Shown: positions 53,517 through 61,959, numbered from the stretch's first letter. The stretch: 64,000 nt of DNA from Massilia aurea (GCF_014200505.1 NZ_JACHBX010000001.1:1178001-1242000), one strand, 5' to 3'. Notes: generated by a model from the sequence alone, not told the origin. Translations and numbers: made by a program.

Positions 53517-54668
53517 TCAGGCCACGGAGCCAGGAAGGCCACGGAGCAGGAAGTCGACATTCTGCAGGCGCATCGTGCGGCGCAGTGAAGCGCTGCCAGC
53601 GTCCACGCTCAGGGCCATGCCTGTTCTGCTCTGATGCCCGTACAACAGCAGCAGCAGGCCAAGCGCAGCGCTGTCGAGGCTGCAATCGTCGCGCAACACG
53701 ACATGCATCCGGCGTGGCCGCGCCGTGGCGCGGGCGAGGGCAGTGCGCAGTTCGCCGAGCGCTCCGTCGCGCCAGGCGCCGCCCAGCGTCAATGTGTACC
53801 GCTGGCCGTCGTCGCTTTCCTGCAGGACAGGCGCAGCGCTGGCTGCGCGCAGACGCCGCGCGTCCAGTGCCGCAGGCAAGGCGCGGGTGGTGAGCAGGCG
53901 CACGAGCGCCATGCCATCGCTCCAGTAGCGCCGCCAAAGTGCCGGTTCTTCCTTGATGCGCCACAACCACTCCAGGCCCAGCCGGCCCACGAGCGAAGGA
54001 GCGCGGCTGACGGTGCCTGCGACGAAATTGACCACCGCGCCAAGATGACTGACCAGCGGCGTGTCCAGTGCGGCCAGATTGTGTTCGATCCAGGCCTGAC
54101 CGCGCTTGGCGCCAAGCGACACGACGAGCAGGTCGGCATGGCTGGCGTTGATGCGGTCGATGATGGCCGGCGTGCTCATGTCTTCGATCGTCCCGAAGCC
54201 TGGCGAATACGCCCCCACACAGCGCATGCGGCCCTCGCCGGCGTTGAGCACATCGGCTGCCTGCTGCGCGACGCCATCCGGTCCACCGAAGAAAAACACA
54301 CCCAGCGGCATGACGCGCTGGTCACGCAGGCGTTCGAAGACGGTTGCCCCCGCAACGCGGTCCGTGAACGGCAACCCCAGCAACTTTGCCAGCCACACGA
54401 CCGGCATGCCATCGGCGAGCGACAGCGACGAGCGCAGCACCGAGTCGCGAAACACCGGATCCTGCTGGCTGGTGATCAAGAAGTTCAGGTTGGGCGTCGA
54501 GAAAAAGCAGCGCTCGCCACTGCCGGCGCGTGCCAGCAGCAAGTTCACGGTCTGCTGCATGTCCAGCGCGTCGAACGGCAGGCCCAGCACGCAATACACG
54601 GGGCGCGTGAAGTCGGTGACGACAGGCGCACGGTCGTGCGGGGTCAGCACGATATTATTCACTGTCAC
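53517..54668 (-). CDS. WecG/TagA/CpsF glycosyltransferase fused to a STAS-like domain
   Basis: 383 residues. Residues about 25-265 are a GT26 domain: LGLPFDALDMQQTVNLLL, CFFSTPNLNFL, SLADGMPVVWLAKLLG, GVFFFGGPDGVAQQ and the conserved VSLGAKRGQAWIEHN. These enzymes add ManNAcA- or ManNAc-type sugars to lipid-linked intermediates. Residues about 288-383 do not belong to GT26; the pattern RYTLTLGGAWRDGALGEL, VLRDDCSLDSAALGLLLLL and DFLLRG at the end looks like a STAS (anti-sigma-antagonist) fold. The gene overlaps the upstream membrane GT2 gene by 14 nt. Confidence 0.82.
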   Translation of the reverse strand: MTVNNIVLTPHDRAPVVTDFTRPVYCVLGLPFDALDMQQTVNLLLARAGSGERCFFSTPNLNFLITSQQDPVFRDSVLRSSLSLADGMPVVWLAKLLGLPFTDRVAGATVFERLRDQRVMPLGVFFFGGPDGVAQQAADVLNAGEGRMRCVGAYSPGFGTIEDMSTPAIIDRINASHADLLVVSLGAKRGQAWIEHNLAALDTPLVSHLGAVVNFVAGTVSRAPSLVGRLGLEWLWRIKEEPALWRRYWSDGMALVRLLTTRALPAALDARRLRAASAAPVLQESDDGQRYTLTLGGAWRDGALGELRTALARATARPRRMHVVLRDDCSLDSAALGLLLLLYGHQSRTGMALSVDAGSASLRRTMRLQNVDFLLRGLPGSVA

Positions 54669-55842
54669 GTTTTGACCTCACCCATGAAACTTGACGACGG
54701 AACAGAAAGCGGAAATACAACGGTATTTTCGCCAGGACATAGACAACAGCCAGTGCCAGCTCCTTGCCGCTCAGCACCGCGCGGCCATGGCGCCACCAAG
54801 CCAGCAGGATCGCCACGCCAAGCGCGGCGCCCGCCAGTACCCCCAGCAGTAACGGCGCAACCGGGCCGCCGGCCACGGCAAGCAGCAAGCTCAATCCCGT
54901 GATCGCGCAGACCAACAGCACGAGCAGCGCCAGCGGCGGCACGCACAGGTCGAGGCCGAACGCGAACAGGCTGGCACTGCGGCGGCGGATGGCGCCAAGC
55001 AGCGCTGCAGGGGCGGCGCTGGCGATGACGCTCAGATGGCCGTGCTCCCAGCGCGTACGCTGGCTTTGCACGCCTTCGGCGCTACTCGGGAAATGGCTGT
55101 ACACGAGCGCGTGCGGACAGAACATCGGCGGGGTGCCGGCCAGCGCCAGGTCCAGGCCGAGCTTCATGTCTTCCACGATGTGCCCGGTCGCGAGGTTAGC
55201 ACTGCGGATCGTTTGCCACGGAAACGCCATGCCGGTGCCCATCAACTGGCATGGCCAGCCGAGCCGGAACCAGCCCAGCGGTCGCACCTTGTTTTTCACC
55301 AGCCAGGCAAATTCGGCGATCTTTTTCAGTGGTCCGCTACCGGCCGGCGCGTGCATCAGGTACAGCGCCTGCACGGGCCGGCCATGGTGGGCGGCCAGCG
55401 TTGCCAGGCGCGCAAGCGCGCCTTCGCCAACGATGCAGTCGGCGTCGACAATCACGACGACGTCCGGCGGCGCGTCGGCCAGGGCGGTCACACCGAAGTC
55501 CAGCGCATAGCCCTTGCCGCGCAGTTGCGCGTGGCTGCGCTCGATCACCTGGGCGCCGGCCTGGCGGGCCACGTCGGCGGTGCGATCGGAGCAATTGTCG
55601 GCAACGACGAGGATGCGGTCGTTGGTGCTGAGCTGCGGTTGCAGACTCGCCAGCGTGGCGAGCAAGCCCCCTTCTTCGTTATGGGCAGGGATCAGGACGG
55701 CAATGCTCGGACGCGGGCCAGGCACGGGTGCTGCACTGCGCACGGGACGCCACGCCAGCAGCGCCTGAGCCAGCAGGACCGTGACTGGCACCAAAATGAT
55801 GCACAGCAACATCAGCAGGGCGATCGAAAACGCTTGAATCAA
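54655..55842 (-). CDS. Membrane-bound family 2 glycosyltransferase
   Basis: 395 residues. An N-terminal helix (IALLMLLCIILVPVTVLLA) precedes a GT-A domain with IAVLIPAHNEEGGLLATL, VVADNCSDRTADVA, VVIVDADCIVG (DxD), GTGMAFPW, VEDMKLGLDL and QSQRTRWEHGH (the Q/RxxRW motif), then four C-terminal helices. This is the layout of processive or membrane GT2 enzymes (cellulose/hyaluronan-synthase superfamily). It leads the minus-strand block, with a candidate promoter about 110 nt upstream. Confidence 0.87.
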   Translation of the reverse strand: MIQAFSIALLMLLCIILVPVTVLLAQALLAWRPVRSAAPVPGPRPSIAVLIPAHNEEGGLLATLASLQPQLSTNDRILVVADNCSDRTADVARQAGAQVIERSHAQLRGKGYALDFGVTALADAPPDVVVIVDADCIVGEGALARLATLAAHHGRPVQALYLMHAPAGSGPLKKIAEFAWLVKNKVRPLGWFRLGWPCQLMGTGMAFPWQTIRSANLATGHIVEDMKLGLDLALAGTPPMFCPHALVYSHFPSSAEGVQSQRTRWEHGHLSVIASAAPAALLGAIRRRSASLFAFGLDLCVPPLALLVLLVCAITGLSLLLAVAGGPVAPLLLGVLAGAALGVAILLAWWRHGRAVLSGKELALAVVYVLAKIPLYFRFLFRRQVSWVRSKRDSE

Positions 55843-55953
55843 GGGACTGTTTTCCTAAAAGTGGGTGGCCGGGGCCTGTCAGGCTGGACACGGTGGCTTG
55901 CATTGGCAACGCCACCGGGGCAGTAGCATCGACAGCCATGGGGCTGAATGCGC

Positions 55954-55981
55954 TATTTACCGCTATTTTGATCAATAGCAA
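55954..55981 (-). promoter_or_regulatory. Candidate promoter with operator dyad for the minus-strand GT block
   Basis: Read on the minus strand, TTGCTA (55981-55976) and TAAATA (55959-55954) are 16 nt apart, upstream of the GT2 gene starting at 55842. A perfect dyad, GCTATT-N6-AATAGC (55962-55979), covers the spacer, as an operator would. The rest of the region 55843-56055 shows nothing else I can support. Confidence 0.4.
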
Positions 55982-56055
55982 TATCATAAGCGAAATTTCA
56001 GATGTATGAATGGTAACGAACGCACGTGCCGATCATTGACGCGTATCGACGAAAA

Positions 56056-57123
56056 GGCGCAGTCAGCGTTATCTGTTGATGGCGCTGATAGCGACACTGA
56101 GCAATTGTTCTGGAGACGTAACCCGCTCACCATCCAGCGCCCAGCGCCAGCCCAGGTAATTGGGCAGGTAGCGCGACGCCACGCCACGAAAGCCCTGTAG
56201 CCAGGACTTGAAACGCTGGTGGTAGGCATTCACGTTCTGCACGTGGATGGCAAGGTTGCCTAGTCGCCTCGCACGCACTCCGGCGCGCAAGTTGACCGTC
56301 TCGTGCGCGATCCTGTGCTTGCGTGCAAAGGCGCGGTAGGCCGCGTGGCTGTCACTGACCAGCAACGCCTGCCGGTCGAGCTTGGGCAGCAAGTCACGCT
56401 CGAGTTGCGCAGCCGTGAGCGCACCCCTGCCAGTGACGGCATCGACCGTACGCCCCTCGCGGTCGCGCCCGACCAGGATGCAGTCCAGTTCACTGGAAAT
56501 GCCCCGTCTGGCAGCGCAGCCGCCGCGGCGGCGCGGTGGCCGATCGAGCGTGCGCGAACCTTTTTGCGATTCGAGCAGAAATGTTTCGTCAGCTTCGACG
56601 ATGCCGTTAAGCGCCGCGGGCCGGTCGAACTTGACCCAATGCAGGAAGCGGTGGCGCCAACGAAAGGCCGTGTTGCGGTGTACCCCGATCCGATCTGCTG
56701 CCTTGCGTACAGGGAGTGAATCGAGCAGCACTTGCGAATACGCGAGCCATTTGCCTTTGAGCCTGAGGCGCGCCAGTGGCGTACCGGTCAGGTCGTTAAA
56801 GGTGCGGCCGCAGGCACAGCAGCGGTAGCGCTGCAAGTCGTTGGCAAAACCATGCCGATAGCAACGTTCGTTGCCGCATCTGGGGCAGCAGCGGCCTGGT
56901 GCTCTGACCTCACCGATGAGCGCAACCACCTGATCGAGCCCGGCGGCAGGATGCAGGGCATCGAGCACTTGCCGGCGCTGCGGCTGATTCAGTGAAGGCA
57001 GTTTTGCGAACCAGTCCTTGAAACGTGGCGCTTTCATGATGGACTCCTGACGCTGGGACAGGGGGCAGACCATTGAAGTGCTCTTCAGTTCAAAACTAGT
57101 CTCTATTTAACGTTGACTGCGCC
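56056..57123 (-). mobile_element. IS1595-family insertion sequence
   Basis: The element is bounded by imperfect inverted repeats: GGCGCAGTCAGCGTTA from 56056 and, on the other strand, GGCGCAGTCAACGTTA from 57123 inward (one mismatch in 16). The base string CGAAAA flanks both ends (56050-56055 and 57124-57129) and looks like a 6-nt target duplication, shorter than the 8 nt usually given for the family. Total length is 1068 bp with one transposase gene whose stop lies inside the left repeat. It looks complete. Confidence 0.85.
56069..57037 (-). CDS. IS1595-family transposase
   Basis: 322 residues from the ATG at 57037 (AGGAG 7 nt upstream). The N-terminal zinc ribbon has CCPRCGNERCYRHG and RYRCCACGRTFNDLTGTPL; a helix-turn-helix-like VRKAADRIGVHRNTAFRWRH follows. 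The ISXO2-like DDE domain shows GIVEADETFLLESQKG, LLVSDSHAAYRAF and the late NVNAYHQRFKSWLQGFRGV with NYLGW. All parts are present, so it is probably active. Confidence 0.92.
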   Translation of the reverse strand: MKAPRFKDWFAKLPSLNQPQRRQVLDALHPAAGLDQVVALIGEVRAPGRCCPRCGNERCYRHGFANDLQRYRCCACGRTFNDLTGTPLARLRLKGKWLAYSQVLLDSLPVRKAADRIGVHRNTAFRWRHRFLHWVKFDRPAALNGIVEADETFLLESQKGSRTLDRPPRRRGGCAARRGISSELDCILVGRDREGRTVDAVTGRGALTAAQLERDLLPKLDRQALLVSDSHAAYRAFARKHRIAHETVNLRAGVRARRLGNLAIHVQNVNAYHQRFKSWLQGFRGVASRYLPNYLGWRWALDGERVTSPEQLLSVAISAINR

Positions 57124-57125
57124 CG

Positions 57126-57154
57126 AAAAAAAGCCGCGCACCCGGCGCGGCTTG
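57126..57154 (-). terminator. Intrinsic terminator of the 624-aa lipoprotein gene
   Basis: On the minus strand a 9-bp GC-rich stem (AAGCCGCGC/GCGCGGCTT, 57132-57154) with a 5-nt loop is followed by seven to eight T residues. It lies 20 nt past the stop at 57174. The IS boundary is at 57123, and the presumed target duplication includes the tail of the T tract, so the insertion landed in the terminator end. Confidence 0.85.
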
Positions 57155-57173
57155 ACATCGCAACAGCAAACTA

Positions 57174-59048
57174 TCAGGTTGATGGAACGAGTGTCGCGTT
57201 GACAGACGACGGGCCACTCGTCCCGCTGGACGCGATCAGCACGATCGACGCGTTGGCTGGCCACAGGATGCGGACCGATTTCCCATCGACCAGGTCCCAG
57301 GTGTCGTGCGTGAACGAGTTGCCCGATTTCACTTGCAGTCGCAACCGGGCGCCGCCGGTAGCACGCACCGTGAAGTTGACATAGGTGCCCGCTTGCGGCT
57401 TGGCCCACTTGACTGGGGTCAACCCCGTATTATTGGCATTCACATAGACCGTCTTGGTCGTCGTTGCAGCGAACGAGAAATTCTGCGTGACCGGGTCGTA
57501 AGCGGCCGCGCCCGTGCCGGACTGCCGGTACCAACCGCCGCGCATCGACACGATATTCAGATTCTGCTGTGGTGCATTTCTTGCGGCAATGACGTCGCCG
57601 TTGCCGTCGACCCAGGCCTGCGCCGACGTCACCTGACGCAGAGCGGCGCGGATTTTGTCGAGCTGGTCGGCCACCGAGTTGTCCCAGCCTTTTGGCATCA
57701 GGTTGAATCCGGCATCGTTTTCGACATAGATCACGAACGGCGTGCCCGTATTCCGGTCAACGACATAGGCGCCGTACAACTTGAGCGTTTCGACGATCTT
57801 CCTCAAATCCGGGTTGACGATTGCGCTGCTGTCGAAATTCGGCGGCAGCATCAACAGCGAGCCTTGCGGAATGGCGCCGGTGTTGGCGTTTGCCGAATTG
57901 TCAGCCGCCGTCGCCGGGAAGATGTAGGCCGGGTTGCTGACGCCGTTGGCCAGGCCATTGAAGGTCAACGACATGGCGAGGGCGTGCGGGTAGGCGGCAA
58001 GACCATCCTTGATTTCATGCTTGCGGATCAGGCCGGCCGATGCCGGAATGCCCACCGCGCGTGCGCCCTGGTAATAGTGCGACGGATCGCCCCAGCCAGT
58101 GCCACCCAGCTTGCTCCAGGAATACATGGCCGCAGTCCAGCGGCCGTTCTGCTGCTTCAGTTGCCAGAACGAATGGACGATATTCGTGATCGGATCGACG
58201 ATATCCGCGTGGCCATCGGTACCGGACGCCGGCAGCACGGCCGCAGGCCAGCGAGGCAATGTGATGACGCGATTGGTCCCGCTGTCGGGGTCAGCGACAC
58301 CGACGGTGTTGGTGGCGGTCGAACCCGGGCCGACGACGGTCATCGGTGCATCGGTCGCGGAAGCGAGGAACACGCCGGTGGAGTAGGCGCCGGAGGCCAC
58401 GGTCGGGAAATAGCTGGACTTCGGAATCTCGAACGTCCCGAAGACCGGATTGAGCGGGCGCGAGTTCCACAGGGAGTCTGCTGCATACGGACGCAGATAG
58501 GTGCCAAATACGCCATCGCGCGTGCTCGACGAGGGCGTTTGTGCCGAAGGCGCCGGCGTTGACGGTACGACGGATGGGGTCGTCGAGGAAGGTACAGACG
58601 GGCGCGGCGTGGATGCGGCGGGCGCCGTGGGGGCCGACACCACCGGCTGGAACACAGGTTGACTGGTGCCGGTCGCCGGCGCGACTACCGCAGGCACCGG
58701 TTGTGCTGACGGGGCCTGGGCCGGAGGTACGACGGATGGGGTCGTTGAAGATGGTACAGACGGGCTCGCCGTGGATGGAACGGACACGGTAGAGGCCGAA
58801 CCAGTCGACTGGGACACGGGTTGACTGGCGCTGTTGGTTGGCACGACACTCACAGGCGTGAGTTTGGCTGCGTCGCCATTATCGACAGCAGGGGCCGTCG
58901 CGGCAGCGACTGGCGTGGTGATGTTCGACACAGTCATCGCTGCAGTAGCAGAATCGGTGTCAGCGCCGCCGCCGCCACAGGCGGCCAGGGACGTGCAAAG
59001 TAGCGTTGAGACGACCTTGACGGTCACTGTGCGTGAAAATAGTGTCAT
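57174..59048 (-). CDS. Uncharacterised exported lipoprotein, paralogue 1
   Basis: 624 residues from the ATG at 59048. The signal peptide ends in the lipobox LAAC followed by GGGG. A low-complexity Pro/Ser/Thr/Val linker (residues about 60-190) contains a duplicated segment. The folded part starts FGTYLRPYAADSLWNSRP and includes TDGHADIVDP, VHSFWQLKQQNGRWTAAM, GTGWGDPSHYYQG, GLIRKHEIKDG and YPHALAMSL, and ends in a beta-rich domain of about 95 residues. A similar TDGH...FWQ...HAL pattern occurs, from memory, in secreted actinobacterial proteins of unknown role. A second copy lies at 60300. Its place beside the polysaccharide genes suggests a role in polymer binding or processing; that is inference. 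Confidence 0.75.
   Translation of the reverse strand: MTLFSRTVTVKVVSTLLCTSLAACGGGGADTDSATAAMTVSNITTPVAAATAPAVDNGDAAKLTPVSVVPTNSASQPVSQSTGSASTVSVPSTASPSVPSSTTPSVVPPAQAPSAQPVPAVVAPATGTSQPVFQPVVSAPTAPAASTPRPSVPSSTTPSVVPSTPAPSAQTPSSSTRDGVFGTYLRPYAADSLWNSRPLNPVFGTFEIPKSSYFPTVASGAYSTGVFLASATDAPMTVVGPGSTATNTVGVADPDSGTNRVITLPRWPAAVLPASGTDGHADIVDPITNIVHSFWQLKQQNGRWTAAMYSWSKLGGTGWGDPSHYYQGARAVGIPASAGLIRKHEIKDGLAAYPHALAMSLTFNGLANGVSNPAYIFPATAADNSANANTGAIPQGSLLMLPPNFDSSAIVNPDLRKIVETLKLYGAYVVDRNTGTPFVIYVENDAGFNLMPKGWDNSVADQLDKIRAALRQVTSAQAWVDGNGDVIAARNAPQQNLNIVSMRGGWYRQSGTGAAAYDPVTQNFSFAATTTKTVYVNANNTGLTPVKWAKPQAGTYVNFTVRATGGARLRLQVKSGNSFTHDTWDLVDGKSVRILWPANASIVLIASSGTSGPSSVNATLVPST
58561..58820 (-). repeat. 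Duplicated linker-coding segment in the lipoprotein gene
   Basis: The string GGTACGACGGATGGGGTCGT occurs at 58564 and again at 58726, exactly 162 nt (54 codons) apart, and similarity continues around both (GGTACAGACGGG, GGTTGACTGG). The linker thus arose by an in-frame duplication of a Ser/Thr/Pro-rich block. The second paralogue at 60300 lacks it. Confidence 0.75.
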
Positions 59049-59522
59049 ATGGGTATCTTCTATATCAGGGAGTATCGGATGCGGTATCAGGCTCTTCGCT
59101 CTCAGCCTGTCAGATGACGCCAATATTACGTTAGGGAAAGCAATTCCACACGGCAAAAAAGATTTTTATAGGAAACTATTGGGGATTTGCAACAGAAGAT
59201 TGCCCGTCTTGCTATGGGCATTAAAAAAGTATTACCGGATGACGTGATCGAATTGAAACGTCGCGATCGAGACTTGTGTTTCTCGTAAAGCGAGATCGGG
59301 AAACTCCAGCACTGCCAACCGAAAGACAATCGTCATGACATTCAGCGGCAATCGTATTGACGAGCACCACTGTTTAAATACTTCAGGTCGAATCAAATGG
59401 CACTATTGGCATGCCGGGAGAACGCGCCAGATACCGTGTTGGCTGTGCTTCGTGCAAGGCGGTAGGATAGGGAAATTGCAAGATATGGCATGATCGAGGC
59501 CAGCCCGAGCGTGAGGAAAACG
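59049..59522. other. Divergent intergenic region, 474 nt
   Basis: The region separates the minus-strand lipoprotein gene from the plus-strand gene at 59523. It is AT-rich at 59110-59240. A promoter candidate for the plus-strand gene is TTGGCT (59439-59444) with TAGGAT (59463-59468), 18 nt apart and 55 nt before the ATG. I see no gene, repeat or strong hairpin otherwise; the promoter for the lipoprotein gene is not clear. Confidence 0.5.
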
Positions 59523-60287
59523 ATGTCGAACCCAATCAAACCCAATGTGATCCTGATGTCGGCAACGATCACGCCATCGAAGGACATGCCCGGCTCGACG
59601 CGGATGGATCCGGCGATCCGCATGAACGACTATATCGAGGCGCTCCGGTACTACGAGGGCGTAGCACCCGAGGTGGTCGACCGGATCGTCTTTCTCGAGA
59701 ATTCCGACACCGACCTGACACCGCTGAAAAACGCGCTGCAGCGCAAGTCGTACAAGAACGTGGAATTCATCAGCGTCAGTTCGGATTATCCGCCGTCCCG
59801 AGGCAAGGGCTATGGCGAATTCAGAATGTTCGATGAAGGCCTGCTCGCCAGCGAATCCATCAAGGCGGACGATCATATCTGGAAAGTAACCGGGCGCTTG
59901 AAAATTTTAAATATCAAGCAATTGATCTGCTCGGCACCAGCCGACTATGAGGTGTATTGCGATCTCAGGGACGTCCCGCTCATTGGCGAGTCGTTGGGTG
60001 GCAATCTGTGGATGGAATTGCGGACGTTTGCATTCCGTCGCGACGCCTACGACCGGTATTTCCGTGGCGAATTTTCCAAATCATTTGTGCTTGAAAAGAA
60101 ATTCTTTCAAACTATGAAAGAGGAATTGAAAAAGCGGAATAAGCAAATCATTCCGCGTTTTCGCGTGCAGCCGATTATCGATGGGTATTCCGGGTATTCC
60201 AACGCAAATTATCGCAGTGCCAGTTACAGGGCAAAGGAGAAACTGCGTATGGTCGCCCGAACCATCGCGCCGGGCTTATGGTTGTGA
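59523..60287 (+). CDS. Uncharacterised protein of polysaccharide loci (transferase-like)
   Basis: 254 residues from the ATG at 59523, preceded by GAGG at 8 nt. No signal peptide or helix is seen. The order of motifs NVILMSATITPS, YYEGVAPEVVDRIVFLENS, RGKGYGEFRMFDEGL, DDHIWKVTGRLKILNI and NLWMELRTFAFRRDAY recalls small GT-A-like enzymes of O-antigen and capsule loci; the K-TGR-K-LN segment is the most telling. I cannot name the family. It lies between two paralogous lipoprotein genes and converges with the second, stops 12 nt apart. A sugar-transfer role is inference. Confidence 0.6.
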   Translation: MSNPIKPNVILMSATITPSKDMPGSTRMDPAIRMNDYIEALRYYEGVAPEVVDRIVFLENSDTDLTPLKNALQRKSYKNVEFISVSSDYPPSRGKGYGEFRMFDEGLLASESIKADDHIWKVTGRLKILNIKQLICSAPADYEVYCDLRDVPLIGESLGGNLWMELRTFAFRRDAYDRYFRGEFSKSFVLEKKFFQTMKEELKKRNKQIIPRFRVQPIIDGYSGYSNANYRSASYRAKEKLRMVARTIAPGLWL

Positions 60288-60299
60288 TCGCAATCGATC

Positions 60300-61898
60300 T
60301 CAAGGCACCTTGACCAGCGATGCCTTGACGGACGACGCGCCGCCAGTACCGCCAGCACCACTGGTCGCGGTCAGCGTCAACTTCGCGTCGGCAGGCCATG
60401 TGAACTGTGTGGATTGTCCGTTCTGCAAGTCTTTGGTCGCTTCGGTCACGGCGCCATTACTGGTGACCTGCAGGCGCAACGTGGCGCCGCCGGTCGCACT
60501 GACCGACAGTTCAACGTGAGCGCCTTGCGGTGGTAGCGCCCAGTTGACGCGGGTCAAACCAGCGTTACTCCCATTGACATACACGGTCTTGCCGCTCGCC
60601 GGTTCGAACACGAGACGCTGTCCGGCCGTATCGTAGGCGGCCGTGCCGGTGCCCGACTGGCGCGACCATGGACCCCGCATCGACAGGATATTCATGTTCT
60701 GTTGCGCCTTGATCGCCGCGTTGGCTGCGTTGCCGTTGCCATCGACCCAACCCTGTACCGCCGTCACCTGGCGCAGGCTGGCACGAATCTGGTCGAGCTG
60801 GCTGGCGATCTTGCCATCCCAGCCGGTGGGCATCAGGTGGAAGCCGGCGTCGTTTTCAACATAGATCACGAACGGCGTGCCAGTGTTGTAATCGACCACA
60901 TAGGCCCCGTACATTTTGAGGGTCTCGACGATCTTCTTCAGGTCGGGATTGGTGATCTCGCTGCTGTCGAAGCTGCGCGGCAGCATGATCAGCGCGCCCT
61001 GGGGAATGGCGCCGGTATTCGCCGCTGCCGTGTTGTCGGCCGAGGTCGCAGGAAAGATGTAGGCAGGGCTGGTGACCCCATTGGCCAGGCCATTTTTCGT
61101 CAGTGACATTGCCAGCGCATGCGGGTAGGCGGCCAGACCATCCTTGATTTCATGCTTGCGAATCAGGCCAGCCGACGCCGGAATGCCCACCGCCCGGGCG
61201 CCCTGGTAATAGTGCGCGGGATCGCCCCAGCCATTGCCGGACAGCTTGCTCCATGAATACAGCGCTGCCGTCCAGCGGCCATCCTTCTGCTTCAACTGCC
61301 AGAACGAATGGATGGTCTGCGTCACCGGGTCGACGATGTCGGCATGGCCATCCGTGCCCGAGGCCGGCAACACGCCGGCAGGCCAGCGGGGCAGGGTGAT
61401 GACGCGGTTGCCGCCATTGTCCGGGTCGGCAACCCCCACCGTGTGCGCATCGGTGGAGCCAGGCCCGACGATGGTCATGGGCTTGTCCGTCGTCGACGCA
61501 AGGAACACGCCGGTCGAATAGGCACCCGACGCGACCGTAGGGAAGTAGCTCGACCGGGGGATCACGAACGTACCGAACGTCGGATTGACCGGACGCGCAT
61601 TCCACAAGGACGTGGCTGCGTAAGGGCGCAGATAACTGCCAAACGGCGCAGCGCTTGCGCTCGCACTCGTACCTGTGGATGCTTTTGCCGCGCTCGCGTG
61701 CGCCACGGTGGCGCCGTGCACGGATGACCCGATGGGTTCGGCTTTTCCCTGCACGGGCAGGTTGCCGCTTGCCGGCGCTGCATCGGACAGGCCGCCGTGC
61801 CGGCTGGTCGCTGGGCCGGCGCCGTCGCAGGCGGCCAGCGCAGTACAGACCAGGGGCGCAAGCAAGCGCAGCATCAGCGCATTCGGTGGAAATGTCAT
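60300..61898 (-). CDS. Uncharacterised exported lipoprotein, paralogue 2
   Basis: 532 residues. The signal peptide ends in the lipobox ALAAC. A short Ala/Ser-rich linker (residues about 30-90) leads into the same core as the protein at 57174: FGSYLRPYAATSLWNARPV, SSYFPTVASGAYSTGVFLAS, TDGHADIVDP, HSFWQLKQKDGRWTAALYSW, GNGWGDPAHYYQG and HEIKDGLAAYPHALAMSL, and a final beta-rich domain of about 95 residues. The main difference is the much shorter linker. Conserved Asp, His and Trp positions in the core suggest a catalytic or ligand-binding site. It follows thyA on the same strand, with a palindrome between. Confidence 0.75.
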   Translation of the reverse strand: MTFPPNALMLRLLAPLVCTALAACDGAGPATSRHGGLSDAAPASGNLPVQGKAEPIGSSVHGATVAHASAAKASTGTSASASAAPFGSYLRPYAATSLWNARPVNPTFGTFVIPRSSYFPTVASGAYSTGVFLASTTDKPMTIVGPGSTDAHTVGVADPDNGGNRVITLPRWPAGVLPASGTDGHADIVDPVTQTIHSFWQLKQKDGRWTAALYSWSKLSGNGWGDPAHYYQGARAVGIPASAGLIRKHEIKDGLAAYPHALAMSLTKNGLANGVTSPAYIFPATSADNTAAANTGAIPQGALIMLPRSFDSSEITNPDLKKIVETLKMYGAYVVDYNTGTPFVIYVENDAGFHLMPTGWDGKIASQLDQIRASLRQVTAVQGWVDGNGNAANAAIKAQQNMNILSMRGPWSRQSGTGTAAYDTAGQRLVFEPASGKTVYVNGSNAGLTRVNWALPPQGAHVELSVSATGGATLRLQVTSNGAVTEATKDLQNGQSTQFTWPADAKLTLTATSGAGGTGGASSVKASLVKVP

Positions 61899-61920
61899 GG
61901 GGATCCCGTCAGGTTGTGGT

Positions 61921-61942
61921 GGCGGGCGCCATGGCGCCCGCC
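61921..61942. terminator. Perfect palindrome downstream of thyA
   Basis: GGCGGGCGCC and GGCGCCCGCC are perfect 10-nt inverted arms with a 2-nt centre (AT), 17 nt past the thyA stop and 22 nt before the next minus-strand ATG. It is very stable but lacks a T tract, so it may act as a pause or RNA-end hairpin rather than a full terminator. Confidence 0.55.
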
Positions 61943-61959
61943 TGTCAGGCCGGGCGCCG

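Noticed and set aside
53476..53970. N-terminal extension of the GT4-like gene into the WecG gene
   Set aside because: The extension is Arg/Ala/Pro-rich out-of-frame sequence of the neighbouring gene; the real protein starts MDWLVLSPF at 53475.
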